Shown: positions 18,703 to 27,417 of the stretch, piece by piece
How the letters are laid out: the number at the start of each line of letters is the position of its first letter
How positions within the stretch are numbered: the first letter of the stretch is position 1
From: CBDCVN01 sp965223045
Lineage (GTDB): Bacteria > Deinococcota > Deinococci > Deinococcales > Trueperaceae
Length of the DNA: 64,000 nucleotides
Assembly: GCA_965223045.1 (NCBI GenBank)
Contig: CBDCVN010000013.1
Span: 3,782,001 to 3,846,000 of the forward strand
Reading direction: 5' to 3'
Notes under the pieces: model-generated
The model's input: the letters and a program-made list of their open reading frames with translations, nothing else
Database searches by the model: none
Told to the model about the DNA's origin: nothing
Position numbers and translations under genes: made by a program

Positions 18703-18860
18703 AAAATGAGTCCTTTATGGCACAAGCTGTCACAAAAAACCCCTCTTAGCAAACAGCACGCTAAAACTGTGATGCAAAATACCCATTGGCGTAGTTGCCT
18801 AGTTAGATTTTTAGCGTGTAAGTATTGTGCCAGTAAATTTTTCTAAGGAGAAAATTTAAA

Positions 18861-19901
18861 ATGAGTAAACAAAATAAAGACCCAAACTATGATTATTCAG
18901 GTTGGCAAGGCTTGGTACGTAAATACCAACAGCCAGACCTCCGCAAAAGTATTTATCAAGTAGTGAATTCCTTTGGTGGTTTGTTTTTAACTGTAGGGCT
19001 GATGTACCTAAGTTTAAGTGTGGGCTACTGGTTGACCTTGCTGTTAGCAGTGTTAGCGGCAGGCTTCTTGGTACGCATGTTTATTATCCAGCATGATTGT
19101 GGTCATGGCTCATTCTTCAAATCACGCCGTGCTAATGATGTAATTGGCACTCTAGGCAGCCTTTTTACCTTGGTTCCCTATAAGTTCTGGCGTAAGACCC
19201 ATGCTATCCACCATGCACATCATGCAGAACTCGAGGAGCGTGGCCTCGGTGATGTGTGGACTATGACTGTTACCGAGTACTTACAAGCACCTTGGTGGAA
19301 GCGTGTTGTTTACAAGGTTTTTCGCAATCCCTTTTTCCTTTTTGTTATCGCACCTACGATTAATTTTATTATTGTGCAGCGCTTTCCATTGGGGGCAAAG
19401 AAAAACTGGCCTGCTGACGAGAAGGCTTCAGTTTGGTGGACTAATTTAGCAATTGTTGGTTGGTTCGCTGTTGCCACTGCACTCTTTGGCTTTAGTACTG
19501 TGCTTATGATCTGCTTGCCGATAATCATAATTGCTGCTAGTGCTGGCACTTGGTTATTCTATGTGCAACATCAGTTTGAACGTACCTATTGGGAACACAC
19601 ACCACAGTGGGATTATACTTTAGCAGCCATGCACGGCAGCTCTTACTACAAACTGCCACGTTTATTGCAATGGTTTACAGGTAATATAGGCTTTCACCAT
19701 ATTCACCATTTAAGCCCACGCATTCCTAATTACAACTTGCAGAAATGCCATAAAGAGAACCCTATATTTCAACGTGTTGTGCAGCTTACCTTGCTTAGCA
19801 GTTTGAAAACAGTCTTGCTATCGTTGTGGGACGAAAAGCAGAGGCGTTTAGTAACTTTTCGAGAGGCATTGAAGGCAAAGCGGAGTGCAGTCATCTCTTA
19901 A
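18861..19901 (+). CDS. Membrane acyl-lipid fatty acid desaturase
   Basis: Introduces double bonds into membrane lipid acyl chains using a di-iron centre. The three histidine boxes of the family are present: HDCGHGSFF (near 77), HAIHHAHH (near 114) and FHHIHHL (near 277). Hydrophobic stretches lie at about 33-75, 155-172 and 190-235. 346 residues is typical of the bacterial DesA/Des-like delta-9 to delta-12 group; regiospecificity cannot be told. AAGGAG precedes the ATG. It is transcribed away from an OmpR-type two-component pair, an arrangement seen in cold-responsive desaturase control such as DesKR, although the local pair is of a different subfamily. Confidence 0.93.
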   Translation: MSKQNKDPNYDYSGWQGLVRKYQQPDLRKSIYQVVNSFGGLFLTVGLMYLSLSVGYWLTLLLAVLAAGFLVRMFIIQHDCGHGSFFKSRRANDVIGTLGSLFTLVPYKFWRKTHAIHHAHHAELEERGLGDVWTMTVTEYLQAPWWKRVVYKVFRNPFFLFVIAPTINFIIVQRFPLGAKKNWPADEKASVWWTNLAIVGWFAVATALFGFSTVLMICLPIIIIAASAGTWLFYVQHQFERTYWEHTPQWDYTLAAMHGSSYYKLPRLLQWFTGNIGFHHIHHLSPRIPNYNLQKCHKENPIFQRVVQLTLLSSLKTVLLSLWDEKQRRLVTFREALKAKRSAVIS

Positions 19902-19963
19902 AGCTGGTTTTTGATTACAAAAATTAGTAATAACAAGAGTTTGACATGAGAGAATAATCACTT

Positions 19964-21043
19964 CTAGGACAATGGTACTGCCTTAACAACCTTGGCAACA
20001 AAAGGTGAAGTCATTGAGCGGACAAGCGCACTGTAGTTGGGTTGAAATGTGATTTCGGTACCAACAGGTGCATTATGATTGGCAGTATTTACAACGAGGT
20101 GGTCGCTGCTTGACCCAAGGATCTTAATGCCGGGCGGCGACTGGAGGCCAGATGGGTCAGTGTCTTGGTGTCCGATTGCAAGAATAGCTTGCAAGATGTG
20201 GCCACTATCTGTATCTGTGATGGGTGGTTTCTTGCAAAATGCTGATTGCGCAATCTTGCCCCATGGCAAAGATGGCTTGATCTTTGACTCTATCACTTCA
20301 GCTACAATTGCGAAGGCGTCCGTGTGCAAACCGTTTATTGGCAGACGATTGAGGGGTTCTCGACCAAGTAGGATCGATTCTCCCAAGCGCAAATCATTGA
20401 TCCGCCCAGTGTCAGTGCAGTTGAGGGCCCAATCAAGATTGGCTGAATTTCCCCCGGAGATGATATCTAGGTGCAAGCCGAACGTAGCTTCGATCGAGCA
20501 AGCCAGTTCAGATAACTCAGTCATGTTCTTGGAGTCTGGAGACACACCACTACGGCAGGCTAGATTGGCTCCTATCCCTTTAAGAACAATGTGCTGAAAG
20601 CTCAACGTTTCTCTTACTGTATCCTCAAGGTTATGGGGTAAAATGCCTTCACGTAGGTCACCAAGCTCTACCATAAGTACCACCCCGTGGATCAACCTCT
20701 GGGTGCCAGCAGCGTACGATAGTTTGCTAATAATATCAAGTTCAGTGTTGAAACTTATGTCAGCGTGCTCAACAACCCGATCTATCTGACTGAGCATCGG
20801 AGAACGAATAAGTGTCATTGTTGCTGGTACTCGAGCACGTCGCATCGCTTCGATGTTCTCAATGCGAGAATCTCCGATTGCATGCACGCCTGCCTGAAGC
20901 AAGGCACCAGCTATTTGTGGTGAGCCTAGGGTTGCCTTTGTAACACCAGTGACCGAGATACCACGATCAGCCAGCGATTCAACCATCTTATGTGTGTTAC
21001 AGCGAATTTTTTTAAGGTCAATTTCCAACCGTGGTGCAGTCAT
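19964..21043 (-). CDS. PLP-dependent racemase-fold protein (alanine/ornithine racemase family)
   Basis: The 359-residue protein has the fold-III PLP barrel of the alanine racemase N-terminal type. The lysine lies in SVTGVTKATLGSPQIAGAL (near residue 35), and ELGDLREGI and SGGNSANL are as in ornithine/alanine racemase-family proteins such as YhfX and OrR. It is expected to racemise or bind an amino acid. Its ATG overlaps the stop of the preceding DUF1611 gene (TAATG), so the two are translationally coupled. Together with the M19 dipeptidase across the divergent promoter they suggest handling of D-amino acids or D-containing dipeptides. Substrate is not determined. Confidence 0.88.
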   Translation of the reverse strand: MTAPRLEIDLKKIRCNTHKMVESLADRGISVTGVTKATLGSPQIAGALLQAGVHAIGDSRIENIEAMRRARVPATMTLIRSPMLSQIDRVVEHADISFNTELDIISKLSYAAGTQRLIHGVVLMVELGDLREGILPHNLEDTVRETLSFQHIVLKGIGANLACRSGVSPDSKNMTELSELACSIEATFGLHLDIISGGNSANLDWALNCTDTGRINDLRLGESILLGREPLNRLPINGLHTDAFAIVAEVIESKIKPSLPWGKIAQSAFCKKPPITDTDSGHILQAILAIGHQDTDPSGLQSPPGIKILGSSSDHLVVNTANHNAPVGTEITFQPNYSALVRSMTSPFVAKVVKAVPLS

Positions 21044-22257
21044 TACACATTAACAAGTAACTTCTGTTCAAGTTTTGGAAATGCTGCTAGAATCATTTCC
21101 ACTAACCGTTTTGGGGAATGGGTTAACGCATTAGTGGTGGGAATACCAAGTTCAAGTTCGTAATGTTCAATGGCTGTGTTTACCTCATCATCAGTCATGT
21201 TCTCATGGTTGATTGTCAAACCAATGACCTTAGTGTTGGCAAACATCTCGATGAGATTGATTTCACTGATAGGCGTTGGCATAGCCATCTCTTCAAAGTC
21301 GCAGCGATGGTTCCGTCTCGGTGCGTGTTGCAACACGACTCCATCAGGGAGGCTGCCACGGAGAATAAAAGCTGAAGTTGAGAAGGCTGGGTGACTTAGT
21401 GCCCCTTGGCCTTCAATGATGATCACATCTGGATCCTCACCTTCGAATGCCTCGATAATAGCTGCTTCCATTTCACCCGAACAGAACTGCGATGGGATAG
21501 CATCGAGCGCAACACCGTAGCGAGCACCTTGAATCAAGCCTGTCTGACCAGTGCCTACCATCACAGCTTTTAGGCCGTAATTATTGAGTGCTCTAGTCAA
21601 AATGGTGGCGGTAGTCCGCTTGCCTATGGCACAATCAGTGCCTAGCACAGCTATACGTGGGCATGTGACCTTGGCTATATCACCACTGAACATCCGCAGA
21701 TCCTTATTGGCACGGGGCTTTCGAATATCAATTATTTTTACGCTTTTAGCAGTGCTAGCAGCAACAAACTCCGGGTCATCGCTCAAGAATTCATGCAGAC
21801 CACTCACCACATTTATCCCTAGATTTATGACCTCGAGTATAAGTCCCCGCTCGTGTGGTGATAACATGCCGCTAGCTGGTGCCATCCCAAAGATAAAGTA
21901 GTTAGGCATATCTGCAGCTTGTGTCAGGGCATCAGCAAGATCACCATGAATGGGAATGCCGTTCGGCTCCTCGCCGAGCACAACACCAGCATCACTACCA
22001 GCTTTTTTGCTGTCAATAACTGAGACGATCTTGTACATTTGTGAATGACGAACAAGTCCGTTGGCAGTCTTGCCATCAATCTCACCAAAGTTCGCTTCGC
22101 AATAAACGATTGCAGTTGCGACACCATTTTGATTACAGAGAGATTGTCGTTGTGTGAATAACGCCCTGTCATGATTGGTGTTAGCATCTAAGTTAGTTTT
22201 TGACAAAAAAGATGATTTAAAGGCACTCGGCGATATGCCGAGAGTAATTGTGGACAT
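21043..22257 (-). CDS. DUF1611 P-loop protein, DgcN-like
   Basis: The ATG at 22257 is chosen because CGAGGAG lies just before it; a start 37 codons upstream is possible in frame but lacks a site. The first 60 residues are variable. Then come NQNGVATAIVYCEANFGEI and an NAD-like fold (to about 190), followed by a kinase-like P-loop, GTDCAIGKRTTA (near 230), and IIIEGQGALSHPAF. This two-domain layout is that of DUF1611 proteins. Members named DgcN act as D-glutamate N-acetyltransferases beside DgcA in marine bacteria (family knowledge); whether this one does is inferred. It is the first gene of the coupled pair. Confidence 0.87.
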   Translation of the reverse strand: MSTITLGISPSAFKSSFLSKTNLDANTNHDRALFTQRQSLCNQNGVATAIVYCEANFGEIDGKTANGLVRHSQMYKIVSVIDSKKAGSDAGVVLGEEPNGIPIHGDLADALTQAADMPNYFIFGMAPASGMLSPHERGLILEVINLGINVVSGLHEFLSDDPEFVAASTAKSVKIIDIRKPRANKDLRMFSGDIAKVTCPRIAVLGTDCAIGKRTTATILTRALNNYGLKAVMVGTGQTGLIQGARYGVALDAIPSQFCSGEMEAAIIEAFEGEDPDVIIIEGQGALSHPAFSTSAFILRGSLPDGVVLQHAPRRNHRCDFEEMAMPTPISEINLIEMFANTKVIGLTINHENMTDDEVNTAIEHYELELGIPTTNALTHSPKRLVEMILAAFPKLEQKLLVNV

Positions 22258-22480
22258 AATGGCTCCTCGAGATGGGCTCAGAAGAGGCGACAAGATCGTG
22301 TCGGCCATGATTTGGCCGAATGTCAACGAGTAGTCTCCACTAAGTCGATTTTGTGATCCGCACAACACAGCAGTAACTGATTAAATGTGCAAAATGCACT
22401 CCACTTCAACTAATCATACACTAAATTGGCTAGTAAGATGGTGATCTCCCTATTTAAACAGCCTATAAGAAAAATACCTT

Positions 22481-23443
22481 ATGGAAAAAGTTATTGATTT
22501 ACACCAAGATCTTATGCTGCATATAAAACAGCCAGAGCGATATCCTATGGGATCAGAGCAAACAAGCTTTGCCCTGATTGAAAAGAGCATTGCCAAAATT
22601 GTTTTCGTAACTAACTTCGTTGTTCCAAAAGGTGCAAATTACTTTGCCACCGAATCGCCAGCTCTAATGGAAGACTACATAGAGGAATACTTGCAATATA
22701 TTGATGGGAATAATGCTTGGAGGATAATAAAAACCCAACGAGATATAATTGAAGTACTTACCTTACCAAATCAGCGAGGGCTTGTTTTAAGTGTAGAAGG
22801 GATGAATGTATTTTCAGATACAGAGGATAGTTGGGCTCTCTTAGAAAGGTGGTATGAGAAGGGTTTACGATCGTTTGGAATCGTTTGGAATCTGACTAAC
22901 CAGCTAGGAGGTGGTACTAGAGAATCAGGTGGCTTAACTAGCTTAGGTAAGAAAGCTATTAGCTGGTGTCAGGAGAGGGGAGTGATTATTGATTTTGCTC
23001 ATGCTAATAAGGAAACCTTTTGGGATATGACTAAGGTTGTAGATGGGCCAATTATGGTAAGTCATGGTAACGTATCAGCACTTTGTCCTGAAGATCGTAA
23101 TTATAATGATAATCAACTCAAAAGGATTGCTGAGAGTGGGGGCTTAATTGGGATTACATTTGTGACACAATTTCTAACCAATGTACCTAATGAAATCGTA
23201 ATTGAAGATGTGTTCAAACATATTGACTATGTAGTCCAAAACTTTGGTATTGATTATGTAGCGATTGGCTCGGATTTAGGTGGACTTACTGATCCACCGT
23301 TAATTCCCAATCTCAATACTGTGACTCATTTAACTGCTTTAGTAAAATATCTATATGATCAAGACTACTCAGCAAATGATGTTGATAAAATATTATATAA
23401 AAATGCTGAGCGAGTCATAAATTCTATATTATATGACGTGTAG
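22481..23443 (+). CDS. Membrane-dipeptidase family enzyme (peptidase M19)
   Basis: Zinc dipeptidase of the M19/renal dipeptidase family, known to split dipeptides including those with a C-terminal D-residue. Metal-site motifs are in order: HQD (8-10), the Glu in LSVEGMN (near 107), the His in VSHGNVSAL (near 193) and the later IAIGSDLGG segment (near 263). 320 residues is normal and no signal peptide is seen, so the enzyme is probably cytoplasmic. The gene is divergent from the DUF1611/racemase pair across 223 bp, which implies a shared role in D-amino acid or cell-wall peptide recycling. No transporter gene accompanies it. Confidence 0.92.
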   Translation: MEKVIDLHQDLMLHIKQPERYPMGSEQTSFALIEKSIAKIVFVTNFVVPKGANYFATESPALMEDYIEEYLQYIDGNNAWRIIKTQRDIIEVLTLPNQRGLVLSVEGMNVFSDTEDSWALLERWYEKGLRSFGIVWNLTNQLGGGTRESGGLTSLGKKAISWCQERGVIIDFAHANKETFWDMTKVVDGPIMVSHGNVSALCPEDRNYNDNQLKRIAESGGLIGITFVTQFLTNVPNEIVIEDVFKHIDYVVQNFGIDYVAIGSDLGGLTDPPLIPNLNTVTHLTALVKYLYDQDYSANDVDKILYKNAERVINSILYDV

Positions 23444-23532
23444 TAGATTGTTCTGAAAAGTGTAGGAAATTTTGGCTAGATTGAAATTTCAAATAGTTGC
23501 TGAAGAGCTTAGTATAGTCTGAAATTCCCCTT

Positions 23533-23625
23533 TTACTCAGGATCAGGCTTAAAAAATATTTGATATAACGAAATTAAACTTAAAAGAATAATGACTAACA
23601 ACACCACCACTAAAAATAATTTCAT
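23533..23625 (-). CDS. Predicted 30-residue single-helix membrane peptide
   Basis: ATG at 23625 follows AAAGG at 5-nt spacing. The product is almost wholly one hydrophobic helix (KLFLVVVLLVIILLSLISLY) with a charged end, KPDPE. It stands alone in the 393-bp gap between the M19 gene and floA. Small one-helix proteins often modulate membrane complexes, but none is known here. It could be chance in an AT-rich gap; the ribosome site and composition favour it. Confidence 0.42.
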   Translation of the reverse strand: MKLFLVVVLLVIILLSLISLYQIFFKPDPE

Positions 23626-23836
23626 ATCAACCTTTGTAGATAACGATTAAAACCAGTTTACAATTACATACGAATCTCGCTGCTACCCTCCATATAACTT
23701 ATTTTGACCAGTTTGCACAACAATGTAAGGTAAAGCGTGTTTTTCATGAAGTTAAGGTACTCAAAAAACCATGACTTAAACGACCTTCACATCGCACAAA
23801 TTCGCCAGAAACAAACTTTGCTATCCTAGCTCTCAT

Positions 23837-24742
23837 TCATAAGCGATCACGAATACCCAAGTTGCCTTCTTTAAAGGCCTCTGCTATAGCCAGAGGTACT
23901 TTAGCTTCTGATGCAACCACCTTGGCACGCATTTCCTCAACCTTAGCTCTGTATTCTTGCTCTTGTGCTGCTGCCATTGCCCGACGCTCTTCTGCTTTAG
24001 CTTGAGCCACTTTTTTATCAGCCTCGGCTTGGTCAGTTGACAAAATAGCGCCTATATTCTTACCTATATCAATATCTGCAATATCAATAGAAAGTATTTC
24101 GTAAGCAGTACCTGAATCAAGACCTTTGGCTAATACTGTTTTAGAAATTGTATCAGGGTTTTCTAGCACCTCTTTATGGTTTTCCGCAAAACCAATAGAG
24201 CTAATTACACCTTCACCTACACGAGCAATGATAGTTTCTTCGCCAGCACCACCAATTAAACGCTCTAGATTTGAACGCACTGTTACAAGAGCTGTGCAAA
24301 TAAGTTGTATACCATCTTTTGCTACGGCTGTTACCTTTGGAATAGCAATGACTTTAGGATTAACTGAAGTCTGCACTGCCTCAAGTACCCGACGACCTGC
24401 TAAATCAATAGCGGTAGCTCTATCAAAAGGCAAAGCGATTTGTGCTTTGTCAGCAGCTATTAAGGCATCAATTAGGCGGTCAATATTGCCTCCAGCTAGA
24501 TAGTGAGCTTCGAGCTGGTTTTGTGAAACTTTAATATTTGCTTTATGAGCCTTAATCATAGGTTCAATAACCCTCTTAGGAGCAATACGCCTAAGCCGCA
24601 TACCAATAAGGCCAGTTAAAGAAACTCTCACACCCGAGGCAATAGCAGAAATCCACAAGCCCACAGGTACTAGGTAAGGAATTATTATAAAAAATAATAC
24701 AAATAAACCTGCTATTACAACAATAATTGAAGCGCTGATAAT
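23837..24742 (-). CDS. floA: Flotillin-like protein FloA, apparent ATT start
   Basis: Membrane-associated SPFH-like scaffold of bacterial lipid microdomains. The core is unmistakable: VGLWISAIASGVRVS, GMRLRRI, GGNIDRLIDALIAADKAQI, VGEGVISSIG, LDSGTAYEILSIDIADIDIG and the AEADKKVAQAKAEERRA coiled coil. The usual short GTG start at 24664 would delete the membrane hairpin. Upstream the frame stays open through SIIVVIAGLFVLFFIIIPYL, exactly where FloA has its hairpin, back to AAGGAG at 24748-24753 followed after 5 nt by ATT (24742-24740) and ATC, with no ATG, GTG or TTG there. I therefore place the start at the ATT, giving 301 residues. The C-terminus is about 25 residues shorter than typical. 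Confidence 0.88.
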   Translation of the reverse strand: MISASIIVVIAGLFVLFFIIIPYLVPVGLWISAIASGVRVSLTGLIGMRLRRIAPKRVIEPMIKAHKANIKVSQNQLEAHYLAGGNIDRLIDALIAADKAQIALPFDRATAIDLAGRRVLEAVQTSVNPKVIAIPKVTAVAKDGIQLICTALVTVRSNLERLIGGAGEETIIARVGEGVISSIGFAENHKEVLENPDTISKTVLAKGLDSGTAYEILSIDIADIDIGKNIGAILSTDQAEADKKVAQAKAEERRAMAAAQEQEYRAKVEEMRAKVVASEAKVPLAIAEAFKEGNLGIRDRL

Positions 24743-24836
24743 AAATTCTCCTTAAAACTAGAGTACACGTCGGGTAAAGGGAAGTCAGAAATAGACTCGT
24801 TCCTATTTAAAGAAAGCTTTGTGCTACAATGGTAAT

Positions 24837-24941
24837 ATGATGATTAACTTAGATGATGATTGACAGGCAAGAGCTTTGTTAGGCTTAGATAGAGATAAGT
24901 TCCTAGAACTCGTAGAAGCATTTGTTGTCCCAAAATAAAAT
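24837..24941 (+). pseudogene. Transposase N-terminal remnant with an in-frame stop
   Basis: Reading from ATG 24837 gives a start, a TGA after eight codons, then QARALLGLDRDKFLELVEAF and a stop. The pattern R-ALxGL-x3-K-x2-EL-x3-F is that of the N-terminus of DDE_Tnp_4-type (IS5 superfamily) transposases, compare RALTGLPEEKINELETVF in the element at 61572. The rest is lost. The remainder of the 385-bp gap 24743-25127 holds only the small ORF at 25007. Confidence 0.45.
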
Positions 24942-25006
24942 AGTGGCCAAATACTTAACGCATTAAACAAGAAATTTGGACATTTACTAAGATTTAATCT
25001 ATCACA

Positions 25007-25117
25007 TTATGTATTTTGTAGACCTTGAGTTGAGCAATTGTACAATTCATGCAGTAACGCCACTCTCTTCATGCCTTCTTGGATCAGCGGGAGCATTTGA
25101 AAAAGGAGTTTTTGCAT
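25007..25117 (-). CDS. Predicted 36-residue peptide, possibly translated
   Basis: ATG 25117 follows GAGGAG at proper spacing and begins 11 bp after the stop of the gene at 25128. The product starts MQKLLFQMLPLIQEGMKR, an amphipathic helix. No relative is recognised. Position and ribosome site suggest co-transcription with 25128; length makes it uncertain. Confidence 0.33.
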   Translation of the reverse strand: MQKLLFQMLPLIQEGMKRVALLHELYNCSTQGLQNT

Positions 25118-25127
25118 GTTTTTCTCC

Positions 25128-25373
25128 TCACACCATAGGCTTTTCAAGTTCAGCCATTAGTTCTTTGTTTTCCTGTTCTTTTCCTGTAGTGAACCCACAC
25201 ATATAAGCGTGAGAAAGTGCATTTTCTATAGAAGAAATAGCAATATCGCCTGCTCCATAAACCTTGGCAATCCCATTTAGAGCATTTGTTAGATTAGAAT
25301 ATTGATTTTGTGATGGTGTATATTTTTGCTGCATTGCCTTGTTGAGGGTAATACGTTCTAATTTGTTATCCAT
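25128..25373 (-). CDS. Small protein of unknown function, 81 aa
   Basis: The ATG follows TTGGAGAAAATAAAAT. The product is soluble, with a middle segment NALNGIAKVYGAGDIAISSI and an acidic helical end (GKEQENKELMAELEKP). No signal peptide and no recognised domain. It lies between the transposase remnant and a helix-hairpin-helix gene on the same strand. Confidence 0.5.
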   Translation of the reverse strand: MDNKLERITLNKAMQQKYTPSQNQYSNLTNALNGIAKVYGAGDIAISSIENALSHAYMCGFTTGKEQENKELMAELEKPMV

Positions 25374-25458
25374 ATTTTATTTTCTCCAAGCTAACCGTAG
25401 CACTATTCTTGCACCACCTATATGTTGCGCTCTGACATTCCTTGTTGATAATAAAGGA

Positions 25459-25785
25459 CTACCAGAGAAAGTTGCTAGAAGAAAAAGGTACACAAGCTAA
25501 ACCTTCGGTTTTTATTTCTCCTAATTCATTAACATTTATGCCCGCAATATAAGTAAGATCTTCAATGAAGCGAAAGTTTAGTGACCGCCTAAATCTTAGT
25601 ATATTAATAGCTTCATCAATTCCTACGTGAGCTATACCTTGAAGCTCATCGAAAGTAGCAGTATTAATGTTTATACATGCTTCTGAACCTTCAGGTATCA
25701 AGTCCACGCCTTCATCAGATGAAGATGCTGCATAAGTGAAACCTATACCCAGAAGTAAAACTGCTATAATCAAAAATTTCTTCAT
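25459..25785 (-). CDS. Secreted helix-hairpin-helix protein (ComEA-like fold)
   Basis: A signal peptide (about 1-19, ending FTYAASS) is followed by a helix-hairpin-helix pair: INTATFDELQGIAHVGIDEA then FRFIEDLTYIAGINVNELG. This is the arrangement of ComEA-type domains, which bind DNA outside the membrane, although short secreted HhH proteins of other function exist and no ComEA N-terminal region or comEC is nearby. At 108 residues it is short. An IS701 element has inserted 16 bp upstream of the start, leaving only the AAAGGAAAT ribosome site, so any native promoter is displaced. Confidence 0.78.
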   Translation of the reverse strand: MKKFLIIAVLLLGIGFTYAASSSDEGVDLIPEGSEACININTATFDELQGIAHVGIDEAINILRFRRSLNFRFIEDLTYIAGINVNELGEIKTEGLACVPFSSSNFLW

Positions 25786-25804
25786 AGTTTTATTTCCTTT
25801 CTAA

Positions 25805-27323
25805 TATTACAGCGCAATGTTGCATATTAAGTAAGGGGAAGTGCGAAAAAAGTGCGAGTGTGAATAATAAATTAAGGCTATGAAAAACATTTATAAAGCA
25901 CACAATGAAATATTAGAAGAGGCCGTAAATTTAAGTCCTCCAGAATGCAACTTAGTTGAAGCAGATATAGAAGCGCTAGCAAAAGAACTCAAAGAATACG
26001 TAGCAGAGTTTGAAGAAGCATTTAAACGACCTGAAAGTTTGATCTGGACAGGACATTATCTAAAAGGTTTGTTAAGCAACCTTGATCGAAAAAATATAGA
26101 AGCAATGGCACTATCAATAGGACTGAATGTCCGTAGCATGCAAAACTTTGTAGGACAAAGCCCTTGGCAGTTAGAACCTGTGATTGACACGCATCAAAAA
26201 CTTATTGCAGAAAGTTTAGGTAATGATGGAGTACTGATAGTTGATGAATCAGGGAATGTAAAACAAGGAAAAAGCTCAGTAGGAGTAGCAAGGCAATATT
26301 GTGGATCAGTAGGAAAAGTGGAGAACAGTCAAGTAGGAGTATACCTAGGGTATGCCAGTAACAAAGGACATACCTTAACAGAAGGGCAGTTGTACTTACC
26401 AGAACAATGGTTTGATAAAGAGCATGAACAAAAAAGGGAAGAATGTGGAGTGCCAAAGGATCTAGAATTTAGAACCAAACCAGAAATAGCGTTAGGAATG
26501 ATAAAAAAGACAGAAGAGAGAGGGCATTTGAGCTTTGAATATGTGCTAGCAGATGCATTGTATGGAAATAATATCGAGTTTAGAGATGGAGTAGCTGAAT
26601 TAGGAAAAGCAGTATCTTGCGATACGCAGGTATACAAGGAGAAGCCAGAGGTCAAGGTACCTGAATATAAAGGTAGGGGAAGGAAGCCGAAACTAGCAAG
26701 GGCAAATATTGAATCAATACGGATAGATGAGTTAGCAAAGGAAATAGAAGCAGAAAAATGGAGTAAACATGTAGTGAAAGAAGGAAGTAAAGGGCCAATA
26801 GTATGTGAATTTGCCTTTGAGCGAATATGGGAAACAAGGGGAGAAGAAGAGCCAGTGGAACTGTGGTTGGTAATTCGGCGTAACCTAAATGAGAAAAGAG
26901 AGATAAGCTATTATTTGTGCAATGACTCAGAAGAAGTCAGCCTAGAAACATTAGTGTGGCTAAGTGGAATGAGATGGCCGATAGAAACATCGTTTGAGGA
27001 ATCAAAAGAAGAACTGGGGCTTGATCACTACGAAACTAGAAGCTACTTAGGTTGGCATCACCATATACTATTAACTTGTCTAGCACATCATTTTCTGGTG
27101 AGGATGCGTTTAATGTTAGGAGAAAAGTCTCCAGCTTTAACTTTGCCACAGGCAAGAGTGCTGCTCAAGGCAGCAATACCGTTACCTAGATTGACAATAG
27201 CTCAATCACTAAATCTAATTCGTTACTATCAGCGCAGAAATTATACTGCTTATGCTTCGCATCGAAAACGTACTCTTGCTATATTGTCTAGGAGTTATAT
27301 TCCATGACATTGCGCTGTAATAC
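25805..27323 (+). mobile_element. IS701-family insertion sequence, complete, 1519 bp
   Basis: Ends carry the 16-bp inverted repeat TATTACAGCGCAATGT, perfect at both sides. The flanks show the 4-bp target duplication CTAA (25801-25804 and 27324-27327), matching the YTAR target of this family. One intact transposase gene is inside. It sits between a secreted HhH gene and a TAXI receptor fragment. No CTCGAG occurs inside. Confidence 0.95.
25880..27307 (+). CDS. IS701-family transposase
   Basis: 475 residues, full length for the family. The first catalytic Asp lies in LIVDESGNVKQGKSSVGVAR (near 117), a middle Asp in VLADALYGNN (near 223) and a later Glu-rich motif in EESKEELGLDHYETRSYLGWHHH (near 375). 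The C-terminus is basic. The ORF begins about 75 bp inside the left end and stops 16 bp before the right end. No frameshift is seen, so the element may be active. Confidence 0.94.
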   Translation: MKNIYKAHNEILEEAVNLSPPECNLVEADIEALAKELKEYVAEFEEAFKRPESLIWTGHYLKGLLSNLDRKNIEAMALSIGLNVRSMQNFVGQSPWQLEPVIDTHQKLIAESLGNDGVLIVDESGNVKQGKSSVGVARQYCGSVGKVENSQVGVYLGYASNKGHTLTEGQLYLPEQWFDKEHEQKREECGVPKDLEFRTKPEIALGMIKKTEERGHLSFEYVLADALYGNNIEFRDGVAELGKAVSCDTQVYKEKPEVKVPEYKGRGRKPKLARANIESIRIDELAKEIEAEKWSKHVVKEGSKGPIVCEFAFERIWETRGEEEPVELWLVIRRNLNEKREISYYLCNDSEEVSLETLVWLSGMRWPIETSFEESKEELGLDHYETRSYLGWHHHILLTCLAHHFLVRMRLMLGEKSPALTLPQARVLLKAAIPLPRLTIAQSLNLIRYYQRRNYTAYASHRKRTLAILSRSYIP

Positions 27324-27417
27324 TAAGAGTCTATAAAAATTAAGTACTTCGGCTAGAAAATTTGGTGGTGTTTATTTCTGGGTTACACACGCGCTTTCCC
27401 ACAATTAACTGAAATTG

